From Oxynema aestuarii AP17 (GTDB lineage: Bacteria; Cyanobacteriota; Cyanobacteriia; Cyanobacteriales; Laspinemataceae), in assembly GCF_012295525.1 (NCBI RefSeq), contig NZ_CP051167.1, forward strand, positions 6,293,751 through 6,357,750: 64,000 nucleotides of DNA, read 5' to 3'. Made by a program: the position numbers and the translations under genes. The notes under the pieces are model-generated. The model ran no database searches. It worked only from the letters and a program-made list of their open reading frames with translations, and was not told where the DNA came from. Shown here in pieces: positions 8,789-17,133 of this stretch (the first letter of the stretch is position 1; each line of letters opens with the position of its first letter).

Positions 8789-8845
8789 GCGGTGGACATT
8801 GCCCACCTTGATTTTAATGAAAACGGTGCGTTACGGCTCAAATAG

Positions 8846-9186
8846 AACAGGACTTACGCACTAGCCCCCCTAGCCCCCCTAACCCCCCAAATCCTCTGGT
8901 TCCTAGGCTCTGCCTGGGAACCCTACTTCCGAGGCTCTGCCTCATGTGTCTGTATATCCTGGTTTACGGGAGGCAGAGCCTCCAGATGGGCATTCCCAGG
9001 CGGAGTCTGGAAACGAGAGAACAGGACTTACGCACTAGCCCCCCTAACCCCCCAAATCCTCTGGTTCCTAGGCTCTGCCTGGGAACCCTACTTCCGAGGC
9101 TCTGCCTCGTGTGCCTGTATATCCTGGTTTACGGGAGGCAGAGCCTCCAGATGGGCATTCCCAGGCGGAGCCTGGGAACGAGAGAA
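8846..9186. repeat. Tandem pair of ~170-bp repeats made of palindromes
   Basis: Copy 1 starts at 8846 (173 bp) and copy 2 at 9019 (about 165 bp). They are nearly identical apart from one extra CTAGCCCCCC in copy 1. Each includes TAGGCTCTGCCTGGGAA, GAGGCTCTGCCTC, GGAGGCAGAGCCTCC and ATTCCCAGGCGGAG-CTGG. This is the same palindrome family as 481-1027. The whole gap 8789-9220 is repeat sequence, including a GGTGGACATTGCCCACC copy at about 8791. Confidence 0.9.
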
Positions 9187-9220
9187 AAGGGGGGTTAGAG
9201 CCGATCGCACATTCCCCACC

Positions 9221-12200
9221 CTAACCTTGGGTGTAAAATCGTCGGCGAATAATCTCCGCTAATCGATCGCGGTGTTGCTCGGATTTAATCTGATTCAATT
9301 CTCCGGTTTTTTCGGACAATTCAGCTTGAGACTCTTCTAAAATAGCTTGCATTTGCTGCTGTTGTCGTTCAGATATTTGTAATTGAATTTGGGTTTGCTG
9401 TAGTTGTTCTTGAGATTGCTCTAATTCCGCTTGGGTTTGCTGTAATTGTGTGCGATCGCGCTCTAATTCCGCTTGGGTTTGCTGTAATTGTGTGCGATCG
9501 CGCTCTAACTCGGCTTGGGTTTGCTGGTGTTGGGTTTGGGTGGTTTGCAATTGTTCTCGGAGGTGTTCGAGTTCCGCTTGAGTCTGGGAATAGTCCTGTT
9601 TTAAGGTGGCTAATTCGGTGGTTTTTTGGTGCAGTTGTTGGTTGGATGCGGTTAATTCCTGTTGCCGTTGACTGCGGGACTGTTCCAGGTGGGTTTGGGT
9701 TTCGGCAAGTTGGGTTTTGAGACGGGGGATGGCGCGATCGGGGTGGAGGGGGTCGAGTTTTTCGGCGATGAGTTCGGGGGTGAGGCGATCGTAGGTGTAG
9801 GGTTCGGTTTTGATGAGGGTTACGCCATCACCCTGGGGTTTTTCGCCCCAAATATAGCGGTTATAAAAGTCATCTTCGACGGCAAAGCATTCGAGGGTTT
9901 CAGATTCGGCTGATTCTAGGTAGGCGAAGTGAGTTAAGGTATTTTGTAAGGCGATTATACAAGTGAGTGCGACTCGTTCTCGGTCTTGGGTGTTGGGGGA
10001 TGCCCCATGAAAGAGCCGTCTGTCATAGAGGATGGCTTGTCCGGCTTTGAGGGGGATGGGGGTGAGATAGCGATCTTGGATGAGGGAGGCAAGGGTTGAG
10101 TCATACGGAAAGGGTGAAAAGGGGTAAAAGGGACGGGGTTTTGAGTTGAGGGGGTGGCTGCCTTTGACGACGGAGAGACAGCCGTTTTCTGGGGTTACGT
10201 CCATTAAAGGACACCAAATTCCATAGGATAGGGTTTCGGTTTCGTCGGTTAAGGAGGGGTCTTGGTGAAGTGGGGTGGCGTTGATGGCGGAGTTGGGAGA
10301 TTTGCGATACCAGGTGCAGAAGGCGGCGCGATGGTTGGGTAGGAGGGGCGTGAGTTTGGGGTTGACAATGGCTTTGAGGCGATCGCTGTGGTGTTGGCGA
10401 AATACAGGATCGCTTTTGCTGAAAAGCGTGTAGCTTGAGAGGTTGTCGGCATTTTCTGGCAAAGGATCGGTGCTGACAAGTTCGCGTAAATCCTCCAGTT
10501 CATCTGGGGTTAAAAAGTTTTCCAACACCACATAACCCTCAGTCTCTAGCTGCTGCTGCATTGCTGGGGTTAAGGGCGTGACATTGGTGGGAGTGGGACG
10601 GGGTGCTTCAGTTGTAGATGGAGTCGGTCTTGAGCCTAGTGTAAATACGGATTTTATGACATTTACTATTCCAATTGCTCGATTTTTGACCGATGGGAAA
10701 AACAGAATCAGGGTCATTACCACGAAGCTGAGATAGTAGGGGTTACGGCTAGAGAGAAGAATGGCAAGAGCAAGGGGAAGCCAGACTTCATAGAGATCGT
10801 GGGGAATGATATTTTGCTTAACTGGAGGTGATAGAGGAGAAGGATTTAGCGAAACTTGGTCGAATTTAACTTGCCCGAAAATCACTAACAAGTACACTAT
10901 AAAGAAAACCAACAGTAACGGAGCAGAGCCGGATAGTAAGATGGCGATGCTACCAAGTAAGGCAATTTCAACGGGGAAGACGAGGCGGTTTATCCACCGT
11001 TGAACGGTTTCGGGTGGGCGTTGGCTGACAAAGGTGGTGATTCCAGAGTTGAGGTCATTGGCGCGATCCCAGAGTTGGTGCAGCAATATGCCGCGCAGCC
11101 CGACGAAAAAGGCATGGGCGGCGGCAACTGCGGTGAAAATGAGGGCGTTGCGGGGTGGGTCGGGGGTTTGGCTGAGGACGGTGGCGGCGACGAAGAGGGT
11201 GGGGACGAGGTGCGCTCCGGCAGCATCGCTGAGGATGCCCCAGATGCCCCGTTCTTTCAGGCGTAGGGGGGGGACGGAGTAGAGGGTAGGGAGCAGATAG
11301 TTGGCGGCGAGCAGGGCGAGGGGAATCGTGCCGAGGTGGGTGAGGAGGGGAGCAGCGAAGCCGATGCTCAGGAAGAGGAGGCAGAGGAGGAGGCGTTGCC
11401 AGGGTTGGAGTTGGGCGGCGGCGTTGGGTTTGTTGGCTTTTTGGTCGGTTTCGATGTCGCAGATGTCGTTGAGGAGGTAGCCGTAGGCGGCAACGGAGGC
11501 TATGGACAGGAGGGCGGTGAGCGTGGTGAGGGTGGCGGTTGTGGGGGAAAGTTGGAGGAGGAGGGTTTCAGCGTAGGCAATGGTGAGGAGGGGCGCGATT
11601 TTGTAGAGCCACCATTCTTGCGACCTAATTAATTTTAAGGGAGTGAAGTTAGTCTGTTTTTGCTCAGTTTTGTATTTCTTCTGACGAGCAACAATCGCTT
11701 TTCGTCTTGCACCTTTGACCAGAGGATATTCAATAACTTCTACCTTCTCAAAATATCTGCCGAACAGAGCCAGCATATACTCCAATTGTGGAGCCAGCAT
11801 ATTTCTATGCTGTTTCTCCATTTCCTCATCAACCCAAGTCCAAACAACTGCTTCAAAACGAATAAATCCGGCATCGTTGTATAAGTTTTTGCATTCATAA
11901 GGAATATGCAATTCACCTGTCGCAAGCTCTTGAGGTGCTGTGAAGGGTACAAAGCAAATGCCGCGATCTGATGTCCAATTCGCAAAATTTTCAACGACTC
12001 GATCTAGTTCTGAAAGTGACTCGACATAGCCATAAGCCAGCCACATACAGGAAACTAAGTCCCACTTACCTTTCCACTCTGGTCGCTTATCTCTGTAGTC
12101 ACCTTGAATAAGCGGGATCTTTGGGTTAGCTTGTCGGGCAGTTTCCAACATTGCCGGAGAAATATCTAAGCCCGATCGCTCCACCTCTGGAAAGCAGCTT

Positions 12201-12388
12201 AAAAAGTAGCCCGTCCCGCAAGCAACATCAAGCCATCGGGGATGGTCGCCGATTTCATTTAGGAGTTGGGCGATGGTTTCCCGCTCAAAGTCAGCATCAA
12301 TTTTTGATAAGTCGTTGAGCAAGAAGCGTTGATTGTAGTTTTGGGCGTAGTTTTGGTCATAGATATTAAGTACATTATCCTCATTCAT
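9221..12388 (-). CDS. Methyltransferase - UbiA-like prenyltransferase - PhyH dioxygenase fusion with coiled-coil tail
   Basis: A 1055-residue protein. Residues 1-235 are a class I SAM methyltransferase (WLDVACGTGYFL at 52-63, GLDISPAMLE at 73-82). Residues about 250-580 are a multi-span UbiA-like integral membrane domain with both aspartate motifs: N307-D-x2-D311-x3-D315 and DRAND at 441-445. After a Pro/Thr linker (587-607), residues about 610-870 resemble phytanoyl-CoA dioxygenases: H708-x-D710 in PLHQDPS, H794 in LFHGASPN, and R803/R805 as the 2-oxoglutarate candidate. Residues 885-1045 are a Gln/Glu coiled coil with QTQAELERDRTQLQ repeats. All key residues look present, so each domain may be active. 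A perfect AAGGAGG lies 6 nt before the ATG. The prenyl acceptor is unknown; a membrane-anchored multi-step tailoring enzyme is inferred. Confidence 0.85.
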   Translation of the reverse strand: MNEDNVLNIYDQNYAQNYNQRFLLNDLSKIDADFERETIAQLLNEIGDHPRWLDVACGTGYFLSCFPEVERSGLDISPAMLETARQANPKIPLIQGDYRDKRPEWKGKWDLVSCMWLAYGYVESLSELDRVVENFANWTSDRGICFVPFTAPQELATGELHIPYECKNLYNDAGFIRFEAVVWTWVDEEMEKQHRNMLAPQLEYMLALFGRYFEKVEVIEYPLVKGARRKAIVARQKKYKTEQKQTNFTPLKLIRSQEWWLYKIAPLLTIAYAETLLLQLSPTTATLTTLTALLSIASVAAYGYLLNDICDIETDQKANKPNAAAQLQPWQRLLLCLLFLSIGFAAPLLTHLGTIPLALLAANYLLPTLYSVPPLRLKERGIWGILSDAAGAHLVPTLFVAATVLSQTPDPPRNALIFTAVAAAHAFFVGLRGILLHQLWDRANDLNSGITTFVSQRPPETVQRWINRLVFPVEIALLGSIAILLSGSAPLLLVFFIVYLLVIFGQVKFDQVSLNPSPLSPPVKQNIIPHDLYEVWLPLALAILLSSRNPYYLSFVVMTLILFFPSVKNRAIGIVNVIKSVFTLGSRPTPSTTEAPRPTPTNVTPLTPAMQQQLETEGYVVLENFLTPDELEDLRELVSTDPLPENADNLSSYTLFSKSDPVFRQHHSDRLKAIVNPKLTPLLPNHRAAFCTWYRKSPNSAINATPLHQDPSLTDETETLSYGIWCPLMDVTPENGCLSVVKGSHPLNSKPRPFYPFSPFPYDSTLASLIQDRYLTPIPLKAGQAILYDRRLFHGASPNTQDRERVALTCIIALQNTLTHFAYLESAESETLECFAVEDDFYNRYIWGEKPQGDGVTLIKTEPYTYDRLTPELIAEKLDPLHPDRAIPRLKTQLAETQTHLEQSRSQRQQELTASNQQLHQKTTELATLKQDYSQTQAELEHLREQLQTTQTQHQQTQAELERDRTQLQQTQAELERDRTQLQQTQAELEQSQEQLQQTQIQLQISERQQQQMQAILEESQAELSEKTGELNQIKSEQHRDRLAEIIRRRFYTQG

Positions 12389-12394
12389 ATTTTC

Positions 12395-12401
12395 CCTCCT
12401 T
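12395..12401 (-). promoter_or_regulatory. Strong Shine-Dalgarno site AAGGAGG
   Basis: On the minus strand AAGGAGG precedes the ATG at 12388 with a 6-nt spacer. It fixes the start of the tri-domain fusion gene; most genes in the window lack such a clear site. Confidence 0.85.
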
Positions 12402-12429
12402 AATTTCTACTCATTCAAATGTATCCAAA

Positions 12430-12469
12430 TTTATCTGCTAAAGAGAAAGGGATTACCTTAGCAGATAAA
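12430..12469. terminator. 12-bp perfect hairpin between a gene remnant and the fusion gene
   Basis: TTTATCTGCTAA (12430-12441) pairs exactly with TTAGCAGATAAA (12458-12469) across a 16-nt loop. It lies just downstream of the stop of the remnant at 12479 on the minus strand and about 42 bp upstream of the fusion gene, so it could be the old gene's terminator or a 5'-leader element. The U-tract is weak. Confidence 0.55.
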
Positions 12470-12478
12470 AGGGAAGTT

Positions 12479-12607
12479 CTAAAACTCAGAATTCCAGTTT
12501 AGACCACCCTCATAATCAACAATAAAAATTAGCTCTGTCACATTCTTGGAATCGAATAATCCATCTTTGCTATGCAGAGACCAAGTTGGTGCTGAAGGTT
12601 TATAGTG
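12479..12607 (-). pseudogene. C-terminal remnant of an unrecognised protein
   Basis: The minus strand from 12607 reads 42 residues ending in a stop at 12479. The fragment begins HYKPSAPTWSLHSKDG and ends IVDYEGGLNWNSEF; it looks protein-like, not repeat-like. It has no start codon and its 5' side is replaced by the palindromic repeat at 12608. A 12-bp hairpin follows the stop. The likely history is a gene truncated when the RAYT/repeat unit settled here. No family is recognised. Confidence 0.4.
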
Positions 12608-12723
12608 GTAGGGTGGGCATTGCCCACATTAACCCAATATTATTGTCACCGTAATTTGATGGGTAATATCCACCATAACCGAACATACCGCAACCCTAAT
12701 TTGGTGGGCAATGCCCACCCTAC
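12608..12723. repeat. Left repeat flanking the RAYT gene (116 bp)
   Basis: Starts GTAGGGTGGGCATTGCCCAC and ends with GGTGGGCAATGCCCACCC-TAC, with ATTTGATGGGTAATATCCACC and CATAACCGAACATACCGC inside. The same order occurs at 13308-13469. The stop codon of the RAYT gene (12720-12722) lies in its last bases. Confidence 0.9.
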
Positions 12724-13295
12724 TCGCCTACATAATTGATAATGTCGGAAAAATCTGGAATTTTGCTGGCACACCCCTGACATTGACACGCCCAATCTTC
12801 CGAATATTTCCCCTGTGTCACATAACGAGAAAAACTCGAATATTCCCAAGCATGGGGGCAAGCCACCAGACCATGCTTAACCGGATTGTAATGGATATAA
12901 TCCAAATAGTGATTGATTTCTTGCTGATCACACAAACTGCGCTCCCAAAACCGACGCTGCCATACATCCCGCTCTCGATGCTTGCGACGGGAAGCCGAGA
13001 GATTCTGGGGAATTTCAGCATCACCCCGGACAGCACGGGTAAATAAAACCTTCATGCGCCCCACACGAGCAGAATAGTTACAGTCCGGCTCTGGCAATTT
13101 CCACAGAAAATGGAGGTGATCCGGCAGAATAACCGCAGCCATAATTGTGAATGGTCGCTCTTCTTTGGTTTGAGCAAGGGCATTGCGAAGTAGTTGGATA
13201 TTATCTGGGTTTTGAAAGAGGGGTTGACGTTGATAGGTGACACAGGTGATAAAAATGATGCTGTTAGGAATCCGAGCGCGGCGATATTGAGGCAC
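12720..13295 (-). CDS. REP-associated tyrosine transposase (RAYT)
   Basis: A 191-residue Y1/HUH nuclease of the TnpA_REP type. Evidence is IIFITCVTYQRQPLF near the N-terminus, the HxH metal site in LPDHLHFLW (about 58-66), QRRFWERSL (113-122) and the catalytic-tyrosine helix YLDYIHYNPVKHGLV (about 130-144). Length and domain order are those of complete RAYTs. It starts at a GTG (13295). The gene is framed on both sides by related GTGGGCATTGCCCAC repeats, and its stop codon is provided by the left one. That arrangement matches RAYT-plus-REP units in other bacteria. It is not a close copy of the partial enzyme at 1-393. Confidence 0.9.
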   Translation of the reverse strand: MPQYRRARIPNSIIFITCVTYQRQPLFQNPDNIQLLRNALAQTKEERPFTIMAAVILPDHLHFLWKLPEPDCNYSARVGRMKVLFTRAVRGDAEIPQNLSASRRKHRERDVWQRRFWERSLCDQQEINHYLDYIHYNPVKHGLVACPHAWEYSSFSRYVTQGKYSEDWACQCQGCASKIPDFSDIINYVGE

Positions 13296-13307
13296 GAGGA
13301 TACATTA

Positions 13308-13469
13308 GTAGGGTGGGCATTGCCCACATTAACCCAATATCGTCACCATAATTTGATGGGTGATATCCACCACCATAACCCAATATTATTGTCACCTTGA
13401 TTTGATGGGTAACATTCACCATAACCGAACATACCGCAACCGGAATTTGGTGGGCGATGCCCACCCTAC
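13308..13469. repeat. Right repeat flanking the RAYT gene (162 bp)
   Basis: Same ends as 12608-12723 in the same orientation (GTAGGGTGGGCATTGCCCAC to GTGGGCGATGCCCACCCTAC). It is longer because an internal segment containing TAACCCAATATT and TTTGATGGGTAA is duplicated. Its right end overlaps the apparent start of the sulfotransferase at 13405-14799. Confidence 0.9.
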
Positions 13470-14799
13470 GCTAGTCCAAGCCGTCCTTAACCACTACCAC
13501 AAAGCCTTAACCTTTAGCCCCCAACCCGCGAAAATCCAAGAACGCATCGCGGCTCTCCACTGGACATTCTGGGACATCCCCCAGGCGATGGAACATTACC
13601 TCCAAGCCCAGATGCTCAATCCCCAGGCACAATGGCATCACTGGCGCTTATACTTTGGCCTTCAACTCCTTGCAGGTCTGGAATCCCCTAGACTCCTGGA
13701 ATTCTGCCAGCGCATCATCGATATCGTCGAGCCAAACACCCATCACTCTGCCAATCGGGGGTTTACCGCCTTACTCCTCTCCACCGCCTATCGTTACTTA
13801 GACAAGGGCGATATTGCCCGAAATTTCCTCCATCAGGCTTACCGCACCATCCTAGAGCCAAACTATTCCGAACTGATTGCCCAGGCTTGGACAGCGCAAC
13901 GAAAACACCCGCCCAACTTTCTCATCATTGGCGTTTGGAAATGCGGCACAACTTCCCTTTATCACTACCTGAGTCAACATCCCCAAATCCTGCCAGCCGT
14001 TGCCAAAGAACTGCACTATTTCACGGGTGAAACCCATTGGCAACAAGGGGAAAACCTCACTTATCTCGATTATTTTCCACCCATTGAACATCCCAGTTAT
14101 CAAACCGGAGAAGCTACCCCCGGATACATCATTCAACCCCACCTCGCCAAATCTCTGCGCCACTGGTTTCCAGACCTTAAAATCATCATCCTGCTGCGAA
14201 ATCCAGTCAAACGCACCATCTCAGACTTTTATCAACGCCAAGCAACCAGTAACCCCACGTTTGCCCAAACCCTTGACGGCGTAACCCACATTGACTTAGC
14301 CAAAGTTGATGCCATGGCCGACCAACTTTATGCCGATCTAAAAACAGGAACTAGCTGGCTGCAATGCTTACTCAAACAACAGGCCATTATTCAAACTGAC
14401 ATCAGTTTAAACCTAGCTCGTAACCTTGCCTTTAGCCAGTATATCCGCTATCTCCCCCAGTGGTTCGAGCAGTTTCCCAGAGAACAGATTCTCGTCCTTC
14501 GCAGCGAAGACCTATTTCAGAATCCCCCCGCCACCCTGCAACAGATTTACACCTTTTTAGGTCTGGAACATCACCCCTTACCCGAATATCGCAATCTTAA
14601 TCCGCGAAACTATAACGCCATTAGCCCAGAGTTACATCAACAGCTTACGGAATATTTCCGCCCGTATAACGAACAAATCGAAGATTATCTCGGACAAAAA
14701 TTCAACTACCAATCCAATTCTGAAAGCGAGCTTCAAGTTGGGTGGGGTCAAGTCGAGAGCCAACCCGCCGGAAATTATCATGGGAGGGAATTCCGTTAG
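13405..14799 (+). CDS. TPR-sulfotransferase, paralogue, with repeat-derived N-terminus and IS-derived C-terminus
   Basis: Putative PAPS-dependent sulfotransferase, paralogous to 7496-8788. TPR-like segments (PQAMEHYLQAQMLNP) come before NFLIIGVWKCGTTSLYHYL (phosphosulfate loop) and IILLRNPVKRTISDFY (3'-phosphate site). The first 22 residues, ending NLVGDAHPT, are encoded by the palindromic repeat; TTG 13447 or GTG 13450 are alternative starts, and similarity to the paralogue begins only after them. The paralogue ends EDYLHRKFHWD; this one reads EDYLGQKFNYQ and then runs about 29 residues into an ISAs1 transposase fragment on the opposite strand. The core is intact and probably functional, but expression signals may have been rebuilt by the repeat. 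Confidence in the exact start is low. Confidence 0.8.
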   Translation: MGNIHHNRTYRNRNLVGDAHPTLVQAVLNHYHKALTFSPQPAKIQERIAALHWTFWDIPQAMEHYLQAQMLNPQAQWHHWRLYFGLQLLAGLESPRLLEFCQRIIDIVEPNTHHSANRGFTALLLSTAYRYLDKGDIARNFLHQAYRTILEPNYSELIAQAWTAQRKHPPNFLIIGVWKCGTTSLYHYLSQHPQILPAVAKELHYFTGETHWQQGENLTYLDYFPPIEHPSYQTGEATPGYIIQPHLAKSLRHWFPDLKIIILLRNPVKRTISDFYQRQATSNPTFAQTLDGVTHIDLAKVDAMADQLYADLKTGTSWLQCLLKQQAIIQTDISLNLARNLAFSQYIRYLPQWFEQFPREQILVLRSEDLFQNPPATLQQIYTFLGLEHHPLPEYRNLNPRNYNAISPELHQQLTEYFRPYNEQIEDYLGQKFNYQSNSESELQVGWGQVESQPAGNYHGREFR

Positions 14800-15034
14800 G
14801 TAGGGAGAGAAAGGTAGTTAACCAAGCTTGTTTGGCTTGGCCATAGGTCTCCATACCATCCCAGCCTTCTGCACCAGTCAGGACAGCCAACAGGGCAATC
14901 ACAACGAGATCAAAGAGTTGATGGGCGCAGCGCCCTTGTACTCTGGGATCCTCGAGATCGCCAAAATGAGTATGAAGGGAGGAGGACAGACAGAAGGAAT
15001 CAGACATGGACTTGCACTGTTCGGTTGGCAGCAT
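14702..15034 (-). pseudogene. ISAs1-family transposase, N-terminal fragment
   Basis: The minus strand encodes about 110 residues including LEDPRVQGRCAHQLFDLVVI, LLAVLTGAEGWDGMETYG and GIPSHDNFRRVGSRLDP. These are characteristic of the N-terminal region of ISAs1/DDE_Tnp_1-associated transposases. It stops where it meets the sulfotransferase gene (14702), so most of the catalytic domain is gone. The plus-strand reading of this fragment forms the sulfotransferase's tail. Confidence 0.85.
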
Positions 15035-15171
15035 TGTCCTACAGTGAGGACAAGTGGATGAATCAGAAACCTATGATAGATCTCCTTTTCAGGAGATTGT
15101 GTAAACCTTGGTTCTTTTGTCAAGTACAATTTATACAAATTTTGATGCGTTTACCCTGACAAATGCATAAA

Positions 15172-15192
15172 GGACACAGCAATGCTGTGTCC
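15172..15192. repeat. GGACACAGC palindrome
   Basis: GGACACAGC and GCTGTGTCC form a 21-bp near-perfect palindrome. It resembles the ACACGGCATTGCCGTGT element at 3435. It lies in the gap between the ISAs1 fragment and the IS607-like element (15035-15286), where no gene is seen. Confidence 0.7.
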
Positions 15193-15286
15193 CTACAGAT
15201 TTTGGTAGGGGTGTTGGTAAGGGGCGGTATTGTAAAGTTTAACTGAATCCATAGTCAAGTATAGTCATTCCTGTTAAGATATAACC

Positions 15287-15796
15287 ATGAAACTCTCAGA
15301 CTATGCCAAAAAAGCCGGGGTGAGTTATCAAACGGCGTGGAGATGGTGGCAAAAAGGTCCATCTAACGGGCTATCAACTTCGGGAACAATTATCATTACC
15401 GAAGAAGGGAAGAAGAAAACCGAGAGAATGGCCTGTATTTATGCCAGAGTCTCTAGTGCAGAAAATAAAGATCACCTTGAGCGACAAGCGGAACGGTTAA
15501 AAGATTATGCTATTGCCAGAGGCTATCAAATTTATAAAGTCGTCAAAGAAATTGGCAGTGGTTTAAATGATAATCGTCCAAAATTGGCTAAGGTTTTAAC
15601 CAATTCCCATTACGATATATTGATAGTGGAGCATAAAGACCGTTTGGCGAGGTTTGGGACAAATTACCTTGAGATCCGGTTAAAAGAGAGGGGAAAAACC
15701 GTTGAGATTGTCAATCATAGCGAGGATCGACAAGATGAATTGATGGAAGATTTAATTGCTATCATTACTTCATTCTGTTCTCGTCTTTATGGATGA
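15287..15796 (+). pseudogene. IS607-family TnpA (serine recombinase), nonsense-truncated
   Basis: A MerR-like HTH (residues 1-25, YAKKAGVSYQTAWRWWQKG) precedes the resolvase domain with catalytic R54 and S56 in YARVSS and the segment HKDRLARFG. The frame stops at TGA 15794-15796 after SRLYG. Continuing through it reads RRSKRKTEKIIAELKER to a TAG at 15848-15850, the usual tail of this family. The stop is therefore probably a CGA-to-TGA mutation removing about 18 residues. The original stop overlaps the tnpB start (TAGTG). Confidence 0.85.
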
Positions 15797-15849
15797 AGAC
15801 GCTCGAAACGGAAAACCGAAAAAATTATTGCCGAATTAAAGGAACGCTA

Positions 15850-17057
15850 GTGAAATTAGTCGAAAGACATATAATCAAAAAAGGTCATAGGTTTTGGGAT
15901 GAGATAGATGAGTTATCATGGCATTCCAAAAATCTCTACAATGCGGCTAATTATCTAATCCGTCAAAACTTTATTTATGGTCATGGTTACTTGAACTATA
16001 ACCGGATGGATAAATTAATGCAGAAGACGGAGCAATATCGCGCTTTACCAGCTAAAGTCTCTCAACAGGTGTTACGAGGATTAGACAAAAACTGGCAATC
16101 CTTTTTTGCCGCCAATCAAGCCTACAAAGTCAACAAGGAGAAGTTTTTAGTCAACCCGAAAATCCCCAAATATAAAAACACTCAGAAAGGTCGTCAATTA
16201 TTGGTGTACGTGAAACAGGCTCTAAGTAAAGTAGCTTTAAAAAAAGGTAAAATCAAATGCTCAAAAACCCAAATTTGGAGACTTCTGTAGCCGAAAAAGT
16301 AGTGGAGGTGAGAATCGTTCCTCGATGCGATTGTTATATCATTGAGGTCATTTATGAAGAAGTAGAACCAACATTAAAATCCAATGAATGGGTCGCTAGT
16401 GTAGATTTAGGTGTAGATGTTTTAATGGCTGTAACTTCTAATCAACCGGACTTTGTTCCTCTGTTGATAAATGGCAGACCCTTAAAAAGCCTGAATCAAT
16501 TCTACAATAAACGAAAAGCCTTTCTCCAATCCCAATTAAAAGGAAATCGACCCACCTCTAAGAGAATCCAGCGTCTGACTCGATGCCGAAATCAAAAAGT
16601 GGAGAACTATCTCCATCGAGCCAGCCGTTATCTGGTCAATCTACTCGTTAACCGAAATATCACCACCTTAGTGATTGGCAAAAATGAAGGTTGGAAACAA
16701 AATGCCAAGATGGGGAAAGTGAACAACCAAAAATTTGTGGGGATTCCTTTCAACCGTCTGATTGAAATGTTGACTTATAAATGTCAATTACTAGGTATTA
16801 AAGTGGCGATAACTGAAGAGAGTTATACGAGTCAGTCGAACTTTTTCAACTTAGATCCGCTTCCGGTTTATGGAGAAACGGTAAAAGTTCCTAAGTTTAC
16901 GGGAAAAAGAATTAAAAGAGGTCTTTACCGGACTGATACAGGATTCTTGTGTCAAGCGGATATCTTAGGCTCCTATAATATCTTAAGAAAAGCATTCCCA
17001 AATGCCTTTATGGGCTATGGGATAGAGAGGTGCGTAGTTCACGATTATGAGAATTAA
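15850..17057 (+). pseudogene. TnpB (RuvC-type RNA-guided nuclease), frameshifted
   Basis: The natural start is GTG 15850, giving VKLVERHIIKKGHRFWDEID and SKNLYNAANYLIRQNFIYG, as in IS607-associated TnpB. The frame runs to a stop near 16290; the second half continues in another frame from about 16262 (NLETSVAEKVVEVRIVP). A single-base indel in the TCAAAAACCCAAA stretch explains it. RuvC residues survive in the second part: D in SVDLGVDVL, E in GKNEGWKQ and D in ADILGSYNI. The zinc-finger cysteines are absent, as in this subgroup (TSQSNFF in place of TSKCSF). It is probably inactive unless frameshifting occurs. Confidence 0.85.
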
Positions 17058-17133
17058 TCTCTCGAAGCCAAAATGAAGGGGATTTTTGAAATAGAATCCA
17101 TGTCTTGTTTGTATCTGACTATATTTTGGTTAA

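Larger units (their letters stand above)
15240..17130 (+). mobile_element. Decayed IS607-type element (tnpA + tnpB)
   Basis: A serine-recombinase gene and a tnpB gene lie in tandem. Related subterminal motifs are GAATCCATAGTC at 15245-15256 and GAATCCATGTCT at 17093-17104. Ends are approximate because IS607 elements lack terminal inverted repeats and target duplications (family knowledge). Both genes carry one disabling change. The right end of the element, including the tnpB 3' region, would be where an omega RNA is expected. Confidence 0.75.

Noticed and set aside
8944..9198. Open frame through the second palindromic array
   Set aside because: Repeat translation only, like the frame in the first array.
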